Below, in pieces: positions 1-6,741 of a stretch of 9,035 bases of DNA. Position 1 is the stretch's first letter. Every line of letters starts with the position of its first letter. Origin of the DNA: Nitrososphaerales archaeon TH5895 (lineage in GTDB: Archaea; Thermoproteota; Nitrososphaeria; Nitrososphaerales; Nitrososphaeraceae); the NCBI GenBank assembly GCA_014523695.1, contig JAATVS010000582.1:1-9035 (forward strand), in the 5' to 3' direction. The position numbers and the translations under genes were made by a program. The notes under the pieces are model-generated. The model saw nothing but the letters and a program-made list of their open reading frames with translations, did not search any database and was not told where the DNA came from.

Positions 1-452
1 ACATTGAACTCACCATTTCTGTTAACTCTATACAACCCATTATAACAAGTCTTGTTAAGCGCTATAGTTCGCGCTGCTTTTTCTATCCTAGTTGAGTTAC
101 GATCAAATTTATCCCTCAAATCATAGTAAGATTTTACAGGTAATTTATTGTATTCTTCTTGGTATTTAGAAAGGATCATAATAAGTTCTTCGACATTAGA
201 CTTTATCACATTATATGTATTAATTAGCTCCTTATTGGAATCAATAAGATGTGCCTCAGATCTCAAAATATTGTTTGATATCATATAAAAGAACACTGCT
301 CCTCCACCTAAGAAAGGCTCAAAATATCGAGCATAAGATTGAGGTATAGCTTTACTTATTTTAGGTAACAACTGAGTTTTACCACCTGCCCATTTTAAAA
401 AAGGGTAACATTTAGGCTCATGCCCATCCAGTATTTTTTCCTGATGCTTCAT
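1..452 (-). CDS. dam: Dam-type DNA adenine-N6 methyltransferase, N-terminal part (runs off left edge)
   Basis: The reverse strand reads open for 150 codons from the ATG at 452 to the window edge. It shows the signature of the Dam/DpnM class of adenine methyltransferases, which use S-adenosylmethionine to methylate N6 of adenine in a short target such as GATC. The block FLKWAGGKTQLL (about residues 18-29) and FEPFLGGGAVFF (44-55) form the SAM-binding motif I region. DSNKELINTYNVIK (71-84) and LNKTCYNGLYRVN (132-144) are typical of the family. The catalytic DPPY motif would lie beyond the edge, so activity cannot be judged. A GGAG sequence sits 7 nt before the ATG. No restriction endonuclease is visible on this side, so it may be an orphan methylase or part of a system continuing to the left. 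The target sequence is not deducible. Family assignment is confident. Confidence 0.93.
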   Translation of the reverse strand, partial: MKHQEKILDGHEPKCYPFLKWAGGKTQLLPKISKAIPQSYARYFEPFLGGGAVFFYMISNNILRSEAHLIDSNKELINTYNVIKSNVEELIMILSKYQEEYNKLPVKSYYDLRDKFDRNSTRIEKAARTIALNKTCYNGLYRVNRNGEFN

Positions 453-459
453 AATTTAT

Positions 460-463
460 CTCC
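460..463 (-). promoter_or_regulatory. Shine-Dalgarno site of the Dam-like gene
   Basis: On the reverse strand GGAG lies 7 nt upstream of the ATG at 452. It supports that start and contrasts with the other genes in the window, which lack a clear ribosome binding site. Confidence 0.5.
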
Positions 464-780
464 GAATAACTGATAACTGAGAATCAGACATGACAATTTA
501 GTTGGTCTGCGTAATCAGTATATTAATTTTGAATGTGCAAACGAGGCAGGACGGGCCAATCAATGAACTGATGTAGAAAGGACGGGCTGCCCCCCATTCC
601 CATAATGAATTGGGTTCATGTCTAACAGAGCAATTAGACACTGTTAATGGTACGATGTCTATGAAAAAGGTAGGGACGACCATGAAAGGTTATGCCAGAA
701 TGCGTTCGAAGGATTATTTAATCCATTATCAGAAGACATTTCTTGGTTAGTTTCAGATGTAACTGACGAGTATTTAGGAG

Positions 781-942
781 TTAATTTAGTGACTTATCTT
801 TAACATGCACTAAAGGCAAGAATAAAGGCAGCTTCAGATTAGCAAGTTTTGGAAGTTTTTTGATCCATTCTTAGAAAATATCAACTATTGTTGCTTTTTT
901 TGGTGAAAAACAACTAGAAATGTACTTAGATATCATTTTCAT
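781..942 (-). pseudogene. Unrecognised small gene remnant with an in-frame stop
   Basis: From an ATG at 942 the reverse strand keeps one frame for 53 codons to a TAA at 781-783, interrupted only by a TAA at codon 24. The part before the stop contains SPKKATIVDIF and the part after it EWIKKLPKLANLKLPLFLPL, which reads like a continuous protein with a Lys/Leu/Pro-rich stretch. I do not recognise the family. The ATG lies 7 nt after the stop of the remnant at 950-1048, an arrangement typical of adjacent genes in one transcript. A chance open frame is possible; the case rests on frame continuity and protein-like composition. Confidence 0.3.
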
Positions 943-949
943 ATAATAT

Positions 950-1048
950 TCAGGAGTATTGTTCAAATAAATCATTTTTCAATGTAGTCATGCAAATGAC
1001 CAGCTTTTCAAAGCCAGATTCCGTGCGGGTAGTCGGGTCAAATTCCGA
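950..1048 (-). pseudogene. Unrecognised gene remnant, C-terminal piece
   Basis: The reverse strand has 32 open codons ending in TGA at 950-952. The residues include FDPTTRTESGFEKLVICMTT and end in KNDLFEQYS. The same frame continues further upstream across a TGA at 1049-1051 into a piece reading LPIVDVRPLKG, so a longer protein may once have been encoded. No family is recognised. It sits 7 nt upstream of the next remnant. Low confidence. Confidence 0.25.
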
Positions 1049-1590
1049 TCATAAACACCCCTTCAAAGGCCTCACATCAACAATGGGCAGGTTGAAGTAT
1101 TAGTTGATAACGCAGAGATAGTACAAGTTTAGGTATTATATATAGATAGACCTTTCTGCACTGGAATCTGCGTTACGAACGATTTTGAAATTTAATCTGC
1201 TGTACATTAACTAATCTTACATCTTTATCCAAGGTTCATCTGTAACACAAATCTGGTTACTCCGTCACACGAAATTTTTGTGGCTTCAAATTTTGAATTT
1301 CACTTTTCCTGCTTGGAAGTTTAATTTAATAAGATAATAGGAATTATTGAAGTATTTGATGTGGCATGTGAATCATATTAAGGAATTTAATATCCATCAT
1401 ACCACTCTCTTAGAGAACTCTGCCAAATGTGTTAGAATCAGGTGGGGCGATCGTAGGTACAAATCATGGTCGTCCTACCTGATACGTTACTAGTATCGCA
1501 ATCTGGTAATTTGCCGATATGTATTCATGTTCTCATTCAAGGACGATAAAGTATAGATCTTAAAATTTAACAGGAATGCTAAATTGGGTA

Positions 1591-1643
1591 GATGTCGATA
1601 CTAATAGAACCGTACTTGGTTAGTGTAACTCAGAGTCGACATC
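1591..1643. repeat. Nested inverted repeat upstream of the LpxD-like gene
   Basis: An 8-base perfect inverted repeat, GATGTCGA at 1591-1598 and TCGACATC at 1636-1643, encloses a second one, ACTAA and TTAGT, with AACC/GGTT inside it. It could fold as an extended hairpin or serve as a protein-binding palindrome. It ends 100 nt before the TTG start at 1744. Function unknown. Confidence 0.4.
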
Positions 1644-1712
1644 CTAGTTATTCCGAACACAGAATGATATTTCTTAACATAAGATAATTCTGGCACTATA
1701 TTCATTAAATTA

Positions 1713-1720
1713 TTAAATAA
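1713..1720 (+). promoter_or_regulatory. Putative TATA box of the LpxD-like gene
   Basis: TTAAATAA is centred about 27 nt before the TTG start at 1744, where an archaeal TATA box would sit for a leaderless transcript. The surrounding sequence is AT-rich, so a chance match is possible. Confidence 0.35.
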
Positions 1721-1743
1721 CTTATCACCTTAACCAAATTCAA

Positions 1744-2847
1744 TTGTCTGGAATTAAGCCTAGCAGGACACATGCATATGCTATTGAATTTCTCCTTTCA
1801 AATCTAGGAATTAAATATTCTATTTATAGTTCAAAAGAAGATTTTGATTCAACAAGCATTTATGGCGTAAAAGATATCAAGAATGCTTCAAGTGAAGATT
1901 TATCATTCTGTTCACTAGATGATGCAGAAAAGGCAATAATGGCTATTTCCAAATCAAATGCTAAAGTAATCATTTGTCACCTATCGTTGGAGAATCTAGT
2001 GTATCCTAGATCCGGAAAGCAACAATCTTTGATATTTGTAAAGAATCCTAGAATGGTAGTAATGAAAATTATAAACGAAATCTATTATTCTCCATCTGTA
2101 AATAAGAAGAAGAGAAGCCGTCAGACTGATAAGATTATTGTAGCTCCTCAGATGTCAACCATATCTAGATCTGCCAGAATAGGAAAGAATTGTTCTATTG
2201 GTAACTTTACTAAAATAGGAGATAGATGCATAATAGGGGAAAATACAGTTGTAGGTGATTGTGTAATTATAGAACAGAATACTAGAATTGGAAAGAATTG
2301 CATTATACAGTCTGGAACAGTTGTAGGAGCTGATGGCTTTGCTTATGAGAGGTTGGAGGATACTTTAGAGCTGCAAAGATTCCCACATATTGGAGGAGTA
2401 GTTCTAGGCAATAATGTAGAGATCTGTTCTAACTGTTCTATAGCAAGGGGTTCACTTTCTGATACAATAATTGGAGAAGGAACTAAACTTGATGCTCTAG
2501 TGCATATAGCTCATAATGTAGAAATAGGAAGACATTGTGCCTTGACAGCAGGAACTATTATAGGAGGAAGTACTAGAATTGGTGATATGTGCTGGACTGG
2601 TCTGAATTCAACTATAAAACATAAAGTTAAGATTGGAAATAAAGTAATTATTGGTAGTGGTGCATCTGTAATTAATAATATTGATGATGAAGATATAGTT
2701 GCAGGAGTTCCTGCAAAATCAATAAGGCATAAAGTTAGATCTAATCAGCTATTTCTTATGACAGGAAAGCAACAGACTGACAGTGATAATAATAATAATA
2801 ATAATAAATATGGAAAAATAACCGCATCCAATATGCATAGGTATTAA
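1744..2847 (+). CDS. lpxD: LpxD-family UDP-sugar N-acyltransferase (left-handed beta-helix)
   Basis: This 367-residue protein matches the LpxD family, which in bacteria transfers a 3-hydroxyacyl chain from acyl carrier protein to the amino group of a UDP-glucosamine derivative in lipid A synthesis. The N-terminal part (about 36-115) resembles the LpxD uridine-binding domain, with ASSEDLSF and VKNPRMVV. Residues about 137-310 are hexapeptide repeats ([IV]G-x4) of a left-handed beta-helix. RFPHIGGVVLGNNVEI, SIARGSLSD and HIAHNVEIG are family hallmarks, and the His of IAHN (residue 257) corresponds to the catalytic histidine of E. coli LpxD. The tail ends in six Asn and low-complexity sequence. 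The start is TTG; a stop lies 30 nt upstream (1714-1716) and no ATG intervenes. If the host is an archaeon without lipid A, the substrate is probably another UDP-amino sugar for surface glycans, which is inference. A decayed second copy lies at 7358-7857. Function by homology only. Confidence 0.88.
   Translation: MSGIKPSRTHAYAIEFLLSNLGIKYSIYSSKEDFDSTSIYGVKDIKNASSEDLSFCSLDDAEKAIMAISKSNAKVIICHLSLENLVYPRSGKQQSLIFVKNPRMVVMKIINEIYYSPSVNKKKRSRQTDKIIVAPQMSTISRSARIGKNCSIGNFTKIGDRCIIGENTVVGDCVIIEQNTRIGKNCIIQSGTVVGADGFAYERLEDTLELQRFPHIGGVVLGNNVEICSNCSIARGSLSDTIIGEGTKLDALVHIAHNVEIGRHCALTAGTIIGGSTRIGDMCWTGLNSTIKHKVKIGNKVIIGSGASVINNIDDEDIVAGVPAKSIRHKVRSNQLFLMTGKQQTDSDNNNNNNKYGKITASNMHRY
2788..2805 (+). 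repeat. (AAT)6 repeat encoding poly-Asn
   Basis: Six tandem AAT codons give Asn 349-354 near the C-terminus of the LpxD-like protein, beyond the beta-helix. The tract could vary in length by slippage without harming the fold. Confidence 0.8.
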
Positions 2848-3001
2848 CTTGCACATTATTAAGGCCTTTAACAGATCTTGATTTGTACTAAAGCAAGTTC
2901 TTAGTTAATATCAGGATCTATTGAATGAAAATAATGATTGACATTGAAATTTTAGCAGTCACTGAATCCTTGCTAAGAATGAAGGAGCATAATTAGGATT
3001 G

Positions 3002-3228
3002 TTAGATGTTACCAAATTTATCAAGATTCAAAATCGTATCCAAGTCCAATTTAGTTGTAGAAGTTAAGTATTCGTAATTCAGAATATCAGGAGTATCAGT
3101 TATTGTATGATGATCTGGATTCTTTGTTACACCATCGTCATGAAACCCAATAACTGTATAACCTAAAGCTTCAAAGGAAAAAAATCAGGTCGAAAGCTAC
3201 AAATACTGCCGACGGTTGTGGCCTTCCA
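3002..3228 (-). pseudogene. M28-family zinc metallopeptidase relic with internal deletion
   Basis: Two reverse-strand pieces of an M28 (aminopeptidase Y/S-like) peptidase are fused out of frame. The upstream piece reads GRPQPSAVFVAFDL, like the strand leading to the conserved acidic zinc ligand in M28 enzymes (usually FDLEE). After a run of seven T's, a different frame reads SFEALGYTVIGFHDDG, then NPDHHTITDTPD and NYEYL, and ends in TAA at 3002-3004. HHT..DTPD contains the last zinc-ligand histidine of M28 peptidases. The sequence between these points in a normal enzyme, well over 100 residues, is missing, and a TGA precedes the second piece in its own frame. It begins 1 nt after the stop of the propeller gene at 3230. 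It cannot make an active peptidase. Family assignment is good from the C-terminal motif. Confidence 0.75.
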
Positions 3229-3229
3229 T

Positions 3230-5434
3230 TTATATCACGTGTATTTTGACTGCCTTTGATATTGAAACAGATTCATCCTCAGCTCCTAACATTAATGTGT
3301 ATTCTCGAGGAATCGTATTTTCTGATGGCGTTAATACAAATGTCACTTCCTGTTCAAGATTATTGTCATCCTTATCATTTTCATCGTTATCAAACGAAAT
3401 TAGAGGGACATCGAAGTACCCACTAGAATTTCCAAGGTATCCGGTAGAACTAAATGTTCCTGCTGCATTCATAGTTATGAGGTCATCGTATTCTGACAGA
3501 CCGGGGATTGAGGTTTGTTTATCATCTTCATCATTTTCATACTTCGAATCCATTGAGACAACCATCTTTATTTTCTCAGATTCTCCTCTTTTAACAGTTA
3601 AATCCCTATCAGATTCTTGAATCTCAACATCAAATGGGAGATCTTTGGTGACATCTATTCTTCCTATTTTGTTTGTGGACCACTCTGTAAACCATACTTC
3701 CTCTACGGTATCCTTCATGTCTTCTTCTTCATCCCTCTCCGTTTCGTCACTTTCCATTAGTGCAAAATTCAACACATTCGCAATACCACAATTCTTCATT
3801 CTGTCTTGGTATTTACCATTTGAATCTTGTACATCGCCTCTTCCACCTTTTTCACAATTACCCCATTCATTATTCTGAGAAGGAATCCAATATTCTATAA
3901 GCTCTTGCTTAGAGGGATCGAATTTGGATATTTTATTTCCCTGCTGCTGGTTAAACCATATGGAACCATCACTTGCTTTCTTGATCCATGAAGGTAATGT
4001 ATAGTATCCATTACGAAGATCATCGTCCTTAGTCTCATTACCATTATTATAACCATTATCATAAAATGGCATACCGAAAATCCTCGGAGAAGGCATCGAA
4101 GTCGTGTATCTTTCAATATTTATATCATAACTTGCATTTTGGCCGCTACCTTCCATCTGGTTTGCCTGGTTATTTTCATTATCATTTTTCTTTTTTTCTT
4201 GCTCGCTCAAACCATAGTTATAAAAGATGCTTGTCCCAGGATTCGTAATCCAAAGCTCTGTATCCGCATCTTGGTTATTTTCATTAAGATTATTATCACC
4301 TACTACAATGCCAAGAGGGGAGCTAAGGTCATCTGGCAATCCAAATATATTAAAAGTCTTACTATCTAGATCGTATTCTAATATCTGACCTTTTCTTGAA
4401 TATGATAACATGGAAATCCACGCCGAATTTCTGTCCTCATCAAACTCAAACGAACCTGAAGTCACATAGAATGGATCTATATTTTTAAACCCGTATCCAA
4501 TGGGAAGTTTAATTTCATGAATACCATTAGCGGTACCGTTTTTTAACTCGTCGATTTCTGCATACCATAAGGACGGAACAAATGTACCAATAAAGTATAT
4601 TGACTTTCCTTCCTCATTCTTGTCCTTCTCATCATCATCACCTTTATCTGTACCCCCATTAGTAACGATATTGATAGTTATAGGATAGGTAGTGCCAAAT
4701 GATTCTGACTGAGCAGGAATCCTATATACTTCGAACTGTTCAGTAGATTTCTTGAAACTCCATATAGCATTCTGAGCTGTGTCAGTAAACCAAATCTTGT
4801 CTGACTCATCATCATCATTTACATTATCTATTTTCACATCCCATACTTGTGAAAAACCTTTTGGATTTTCTCGAACATACCATTGTGGAATCGTGTACTG
4901 TTCAAATTTATTTTTTGCAATATCATACATTCCCAATATACCTATTTTTGTGGATACATACCAGACCTCCTTATCTTCGATATCTACTGCAATACCCAAC
5001 GGCATTTCGCATACCTGAGGAAGTCTGTACTCTAAAACATAGTCAGAATATCCAGCTGTAGTTGAATTAATCCCACAAAAGCCTTTCCTAAATCCCTCAT
5101 GTTGTGAACTTGTAGTAATAGTAGAAGAACCTGAAGTTAAATTTGAGCGCTCGGTTGTGTTACTATTAATAATAATATCATTATTAGTTCTATTGCTCTT
5201 ATGCTCCAATATAGTAATATTTAATGGCATATCAACGAATTGAACATGAGAATTTTTTTGATGTTCTGAATGAGATTCGTTATAATCAAAAGAGTGCGGA
5301 AACGTGTCAGACTCTTGTCCATAAATATAATCATCGTTTATATTGTCATAAGCAATGGATAAAACATAAAATGCGAGCAAGAATACAATAGCAGATACCG
5401 TCATCACCAATACACTCGAGGATATAATAGTCAT
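3230..5434 (-). CDS. Membrane-anchored Vgb/streptogramin-lyase-like beta-propeller protein
   Basis: This 734-residue protein begins with a hydrophobic segment (about 5-27) that would be a signal anchor, followed by a Ser/Asn/Thr-rich linker with many N-x-S/T sequons (to about 115). Residues about 130-600 carry beta-propeller repeats of the virginiamycin B lyase/SMP-30/NHL type, for example ESDKIWFTDTAQNAIWSF, SDGSIWFNQQQGNKISKFDP and EEVWFTEWSTNKIGRID. Residues about 600-734 look like a beta-sandwich ending in YTLMLGAEDESVSISKAVK. Loops between blades are expanded with acidic Asp/Glu/Asn tracts (around 205-212, 264-276, 381-392, 564-577, 682-692). Cysteines at 120, 142, 527 and 549 could form disulfides outside the cell. 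True streptogramin lyases are about 300 residues and soluble, so antibiotic degradation should not be assumed; ligand binding or surface attachment is more likely. Start is ATG 5434 (an in-frame ATG at 5404 is an alternative) with no Shine-Dalgarno. The M28 relic follows directly. Confidence 0.88.
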   Translation of the reverse strand: MTIISSSVLVMTVSAIVFLLAFYVLSIAYDNINDDYIYGQESDTFPHSFDYNESHSEHQKNSHVQFVDMPLNITILEHKSNRTNNDIIINSNTTERSNLTSGSSTITTSSQHEGFRKGFCGINSTTAGYSDYVLEYRLPQVCEMPLGIAVDIEDKEVWYVSTKIGILGMYDIAKNKFEQYTIPQWYVRENPKGFSQVWDVKIDNVNDDDESDKIWFTDTAQNAIWSFKKSTEQFEVYRIPAQSESFGTTYPITINIVTNGGTDKGDDDEKDKNEEGKSIYFIGTFVPSLWYAEIDELKNGTANGIHEIKLPIGYGFKNIDPFYVTSGSFEFDEDRNSAWISMLSYSRKGQILEYDLDSKTFNIFGLPDDLSSPLGIVVGDNNLNENNQDADTELWITNPGTSIFYNYGLSEQEKKKNDNENNQANQMEGSGQNASYDINIERYTTSMPSPRIFGMPFYDNGYNNGNETKDDDLRNGYYTLPSWIKKASDGSIWFNQQQGNKISKFDPSKQELIEYWIPSQNNEWGNCEKGGRGDVQDSNGKYQDRMKNCGIANVLNFALMESDETERDEEEDMKDTVEEVWFTEWSTNKIGRIDVTKDLPFDVEIQESDRDLTVKRGESEKIKMVVSMDSKYENDEDDKQTSIPGLSEYDDLITMNAAGTFSSTGYLGNSSGYFDVPLISFDNDENDKDDNNLEQEVTFVLTPSENTIPREYTLMLGAEDESVSISKAVKIHVI

Positions 5435-5473
5435 ACGAGTACAAATAGATTGTATTCACATCGAAATTAATCT

Positions 5474-5578
5474 TTACGAATTACCTAGAAATAAGAATCT
5501 ACTTTCGTGTATTTTCAACTCTTGGATATTTGCGAGATTAATCTCGTTCTTATCCTCTTTAGATCCTTTAGAAGCCAT
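5474..5578 (-). CDS. Possible 34-residue protein upstream of the propeller gene
   Basis: An ATG at 5578 opens 34 codons on the reverse strand (MASKGSKEDKNEINLANIQE, then LKIHESRFLFLGNS), ending 39 nt before the propeller start in the same direction. The N-terminal half is Lys/Glu/Asn-rich and there is no membrane segment or known motif. No Shine-Dalgarno or clear TATA box was seen. It may be a small protein, a gene remnant or chance. Confidence 0.25.
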   Translation of the reverse strand: MASKGSKEDKNEINLANIQELKIHESRFLFLGNS

Positions 5579-5888
5579 TGCGCTTTCTGTAGGCAAGGCA
5601 TAATTCGATACCGCAACTACCTATTGTCATGTATGAATAAAATTATGGGCAATGTATCTGTACTTCCTGAAAGTTGGATGGCTTACTACTAGTATAAGAA
5701 TTAGAAGATAATAAAGATAATAAAGAAAAAGATAGACCTTTAAGATTCCTTCCAACCCTCTCAAGAGTTTATTATCTAGATCTCTTCTTCGGCAGCTGTT
5801 CAGCCTCTTTCTTACATCTGACTGACTGACATTCTTGTAATGAATCAGGAGTTAGGAGTGGCCAGATACTCCTGAATTTTGATATGCT

Positions 5889-5940
5889 GGATGGATGGAT
5901 GGATAGATGGATAGATGGATAGATAGATGGATAGATAGAT
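5889..5940. repeat. Tetranucleotide microsatellite (GGAT/AGAT)13
   Basis: Thirteen tandem four-base units: four GGAT, then a mixture of AGAT and GGAT, 52 nt in all. The interspersed G/A changes at the first base of the unit suggest expansion by slippage followed by substitution, or a mosaic of two unit types. Tracts of this length are uncommon in prokaryotes. Confidence 0.95.
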
Positions 5941-5999
5941 GGTACTGAAAAACTTGGTTCCTGGTCCCAGATTTGCCTAAGTACCCTTCCGTTGTTTTA

Positions 6000-6023
6000 G
6001 TAAAAGCTAAATTACAGCTTTAC
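6000..6023 (-). terminator. Hairpin just past the membrane-protein gene
   Basis: GTAAAAGCT (6000-6008) pairs with AGCTTTAC (6016-6023) with one bulged base and a 7-nt loop, starting 9 nt past the stop at 6032. It could mark the 3' end of the reverse-strand transcript. There is no long T run after it, so termination is a guess. Confidence 0.3.
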
Positions 6024-6031
6024 ACTAATTG

Positions 6032-6397
6032 TTATCCAAGATTTCCTCTCCCTGCGAGTTCTTCTTTTTTATCGAGTAGTAAATCAATTGACTCATTGTT
6101 AACCATCATTTTGATTGTAGGCTCAGAATATTCAATACCTTTAATTTTTTCTTGTTCGAATAGGCTATTAGTTAACCCTATGACATCCAAATCGTCATAG
6201 ATACCAAATACGTCATTGGACTTGAAGTTATAAACCTGGAACTCTACAATCTTGTATATCTCTTGTTTTATCTCTTCGTCGCTTTCTCTATGTGAAAAGA
6301 AGTCAAAAATATTTCCCCCAAAGACTTGTTGAAGTCCAAAAAATATAATGATGATAAGAAATATTGCTAGAAGAGTCTTAAAGTCAATCTTTTCCAT
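6032..6397 (-). CDS. Small single-pass membrane protein, unknown function
   Basis: From the ATG at 6397 this encodes 121 residues. A short basic/acidic head is followed by one strong hydrophobic helix (about 8-25, TLLAIFLIIIIFFGLQQVFG) and then a soluble acidic domain of about 90 residues, with EIKQEIYKIVEFQVYNFKS, DDLDVIGLTN and a Lys/Glu-rich end. No family is recognised. A longer start at 6445 would add 16 residues but would overlap the preceding gene's 3' end (stop 6411-6413) in another frame, so 6397, 13 nt after that stop, is preferred. No strong Shine-Dalgarno is seen. Probably co-transcribed with, and perhaps translationally linked to, the 42-residue protein upstream. Confidence 0.6.
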   Translation of the reverse strand: MEKIDFKTLLAIFLIIIIFFGLQQVFGGNIFDFFSHRESDEEIKQEIYKIVEFQVYNFKSNDVFGIYDDLDVIGLTNSLFEQEKIKGIEYSEPTIKMMVNNESIDLLLDKKEELAGRGNLG

Positions 6398-6410
6398 TTG
6401 ATACCATTTG

Positions 6411-6539
6411 TTATTTCTTAATTTCCCGATAATCTTGGGTTTCATTTGGAAGACGGTTAAAGTTTGTGAGCCATTCAGTCTTTATCTTCTCAACTGTTTC
6501 TTCTTGTTCTAGAGTCGGAATATCTTTGATGTGAACCAT
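6411..6539 (-). CDS. 42-residue soluble protein, unknown function
   Basis: An ATG at 6539 opens 42 codons ending in TAA at 6411-6413. The protein is hydrophilic (MVHIKDIPTLEQEETVEKIK, then TEWLTNFNRLPNETQDYREI) and probably helical, with no cysteine or membrane segment. It is followed after 13 nt by the start of the membrane protein, and a TATA-like element lies 24-29 nt upstream, the right distance for a leaderless transcript. Spacing, promoter and protein-like composition make it more credible than a chance frame. No family recognised. Confidence 0.5.
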   Translation of the reverse strand: MVHIKDIPTLEQEETVEKIKTEWLTNFNRLPNETQDYREIKK

Positions 6540-6555
6540 TTGTTCCGATCATTTA

Positions 6556-6720
6556 TACGCTCTTATAATGTCTATTGAGGCTTCGAAGTAGGCTACAATT
6601 AGTAGTAGTTTGTAGACCAAACCAATCATATTTTGGAATTTTCGAATCTACTAATCTCGAATATATTCTTTCTGTCGATTCTGATGTTGGAAAGTCGCCA
6701 ACTAGATCACTTCTTACATC
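6556..6720 (-). pseudogene. Possible GAF-domain remnant
   Basis: Fifty-five reverse-strand codons are open between stops with no usable start. The stretch STERIYSRLVDSKIPKYDWF followed by GL resembles the first helix and strand of GAF domains, where a motif like KYDWVGFY is common. The rest of a GAF domain (about 150 residues) is absent. It ends inside the promoter region of the 42-residue gene. Resemblance is by eye over about 20 residues, so it is tentative. Confidence 0.25.
6563..6568 (-). promoter_or_regulatory. TATA-like element of the two-gene unit
   Basis: On the reverse strand the context is CATTATAAGAG, with TTATAA 24-29 nt before the ATG at 6539, fitting a leaderless archaeal promoter. 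A second TATAAA at 6552-6557 lies too close (13-18 nt) to serve that start. Confidence 0.4.
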
Positions 6721-6741
6721 TTAATATAAAATTAAGTTTCC

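Larger units (their letters stand above)
453..1743. other. 1.3-kb gene-poor stretch with decayed reading frames
   Basis: No intact gene is supported here. Open frames are short, overlapping and unlike known families. Entries worth separate mention are two abutting reverse-strand remnants (781-942 and 950-1048), a 9-base direct repeat AGGACGGGC at 548-556 and 579-587, a 16-of-17 inverted match between 669-685 and 1464-1479, and a nested inverted repeat at 1591-1643. A reverse-strand open frame of 34 codons at 1601-1705 has no recognisable motif and is not called. The rest shows no feature I can support. Confidence 0.6.
5579..6031. other. Non-coding stretch with microsatellite and hairpin
   Basis: No gene is supported. 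It contains a purine-rich run with GATAATAAA repeats near 5707-5735, the GGAT/AGAT repeat at 5889-5940 and a hairpin at 6000-6023. A reverse-strand frame around 5770-5890 reads FRSIWPLLTPDSLQECQSVR without a start and passes upstream into the repeat, so it is not called as a gene. Confidence 0.5.

Noticed and set aside
498..683. 61-codon reverse-strand open frame
   Set aside because: No motif, no ribosome site or promoter, and the opposite strand is equally open; treated as chance.
970..1055. tRNA-like stretch with a possible T-arm (GTCGG...CCGAT)
   Set aside because: The loop is 8 nt and lacks TTCRANY, there is no acceptor stem, and the variable region does not fit. A reverse-strand frame reads through it.
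3216..5061. Several forward-strand open frames of 60-134 codons
   Set aside because: They are antisense shadows of the propeller gene, whose repeats and acidic tracts explain the sequence.
5507..5692. 61-codon forward open frame rich in Leu/Arg/Cys
   Set aside because: Antisense to the small frame at 5474-5578 and unlike any family; no start signals.
5973..6200. 75-codon forward frame opposite the membrane-protein gene
   Set aside because: Shadow of the reverse-strand gene, which has a clear membrane helix and a partner gene.
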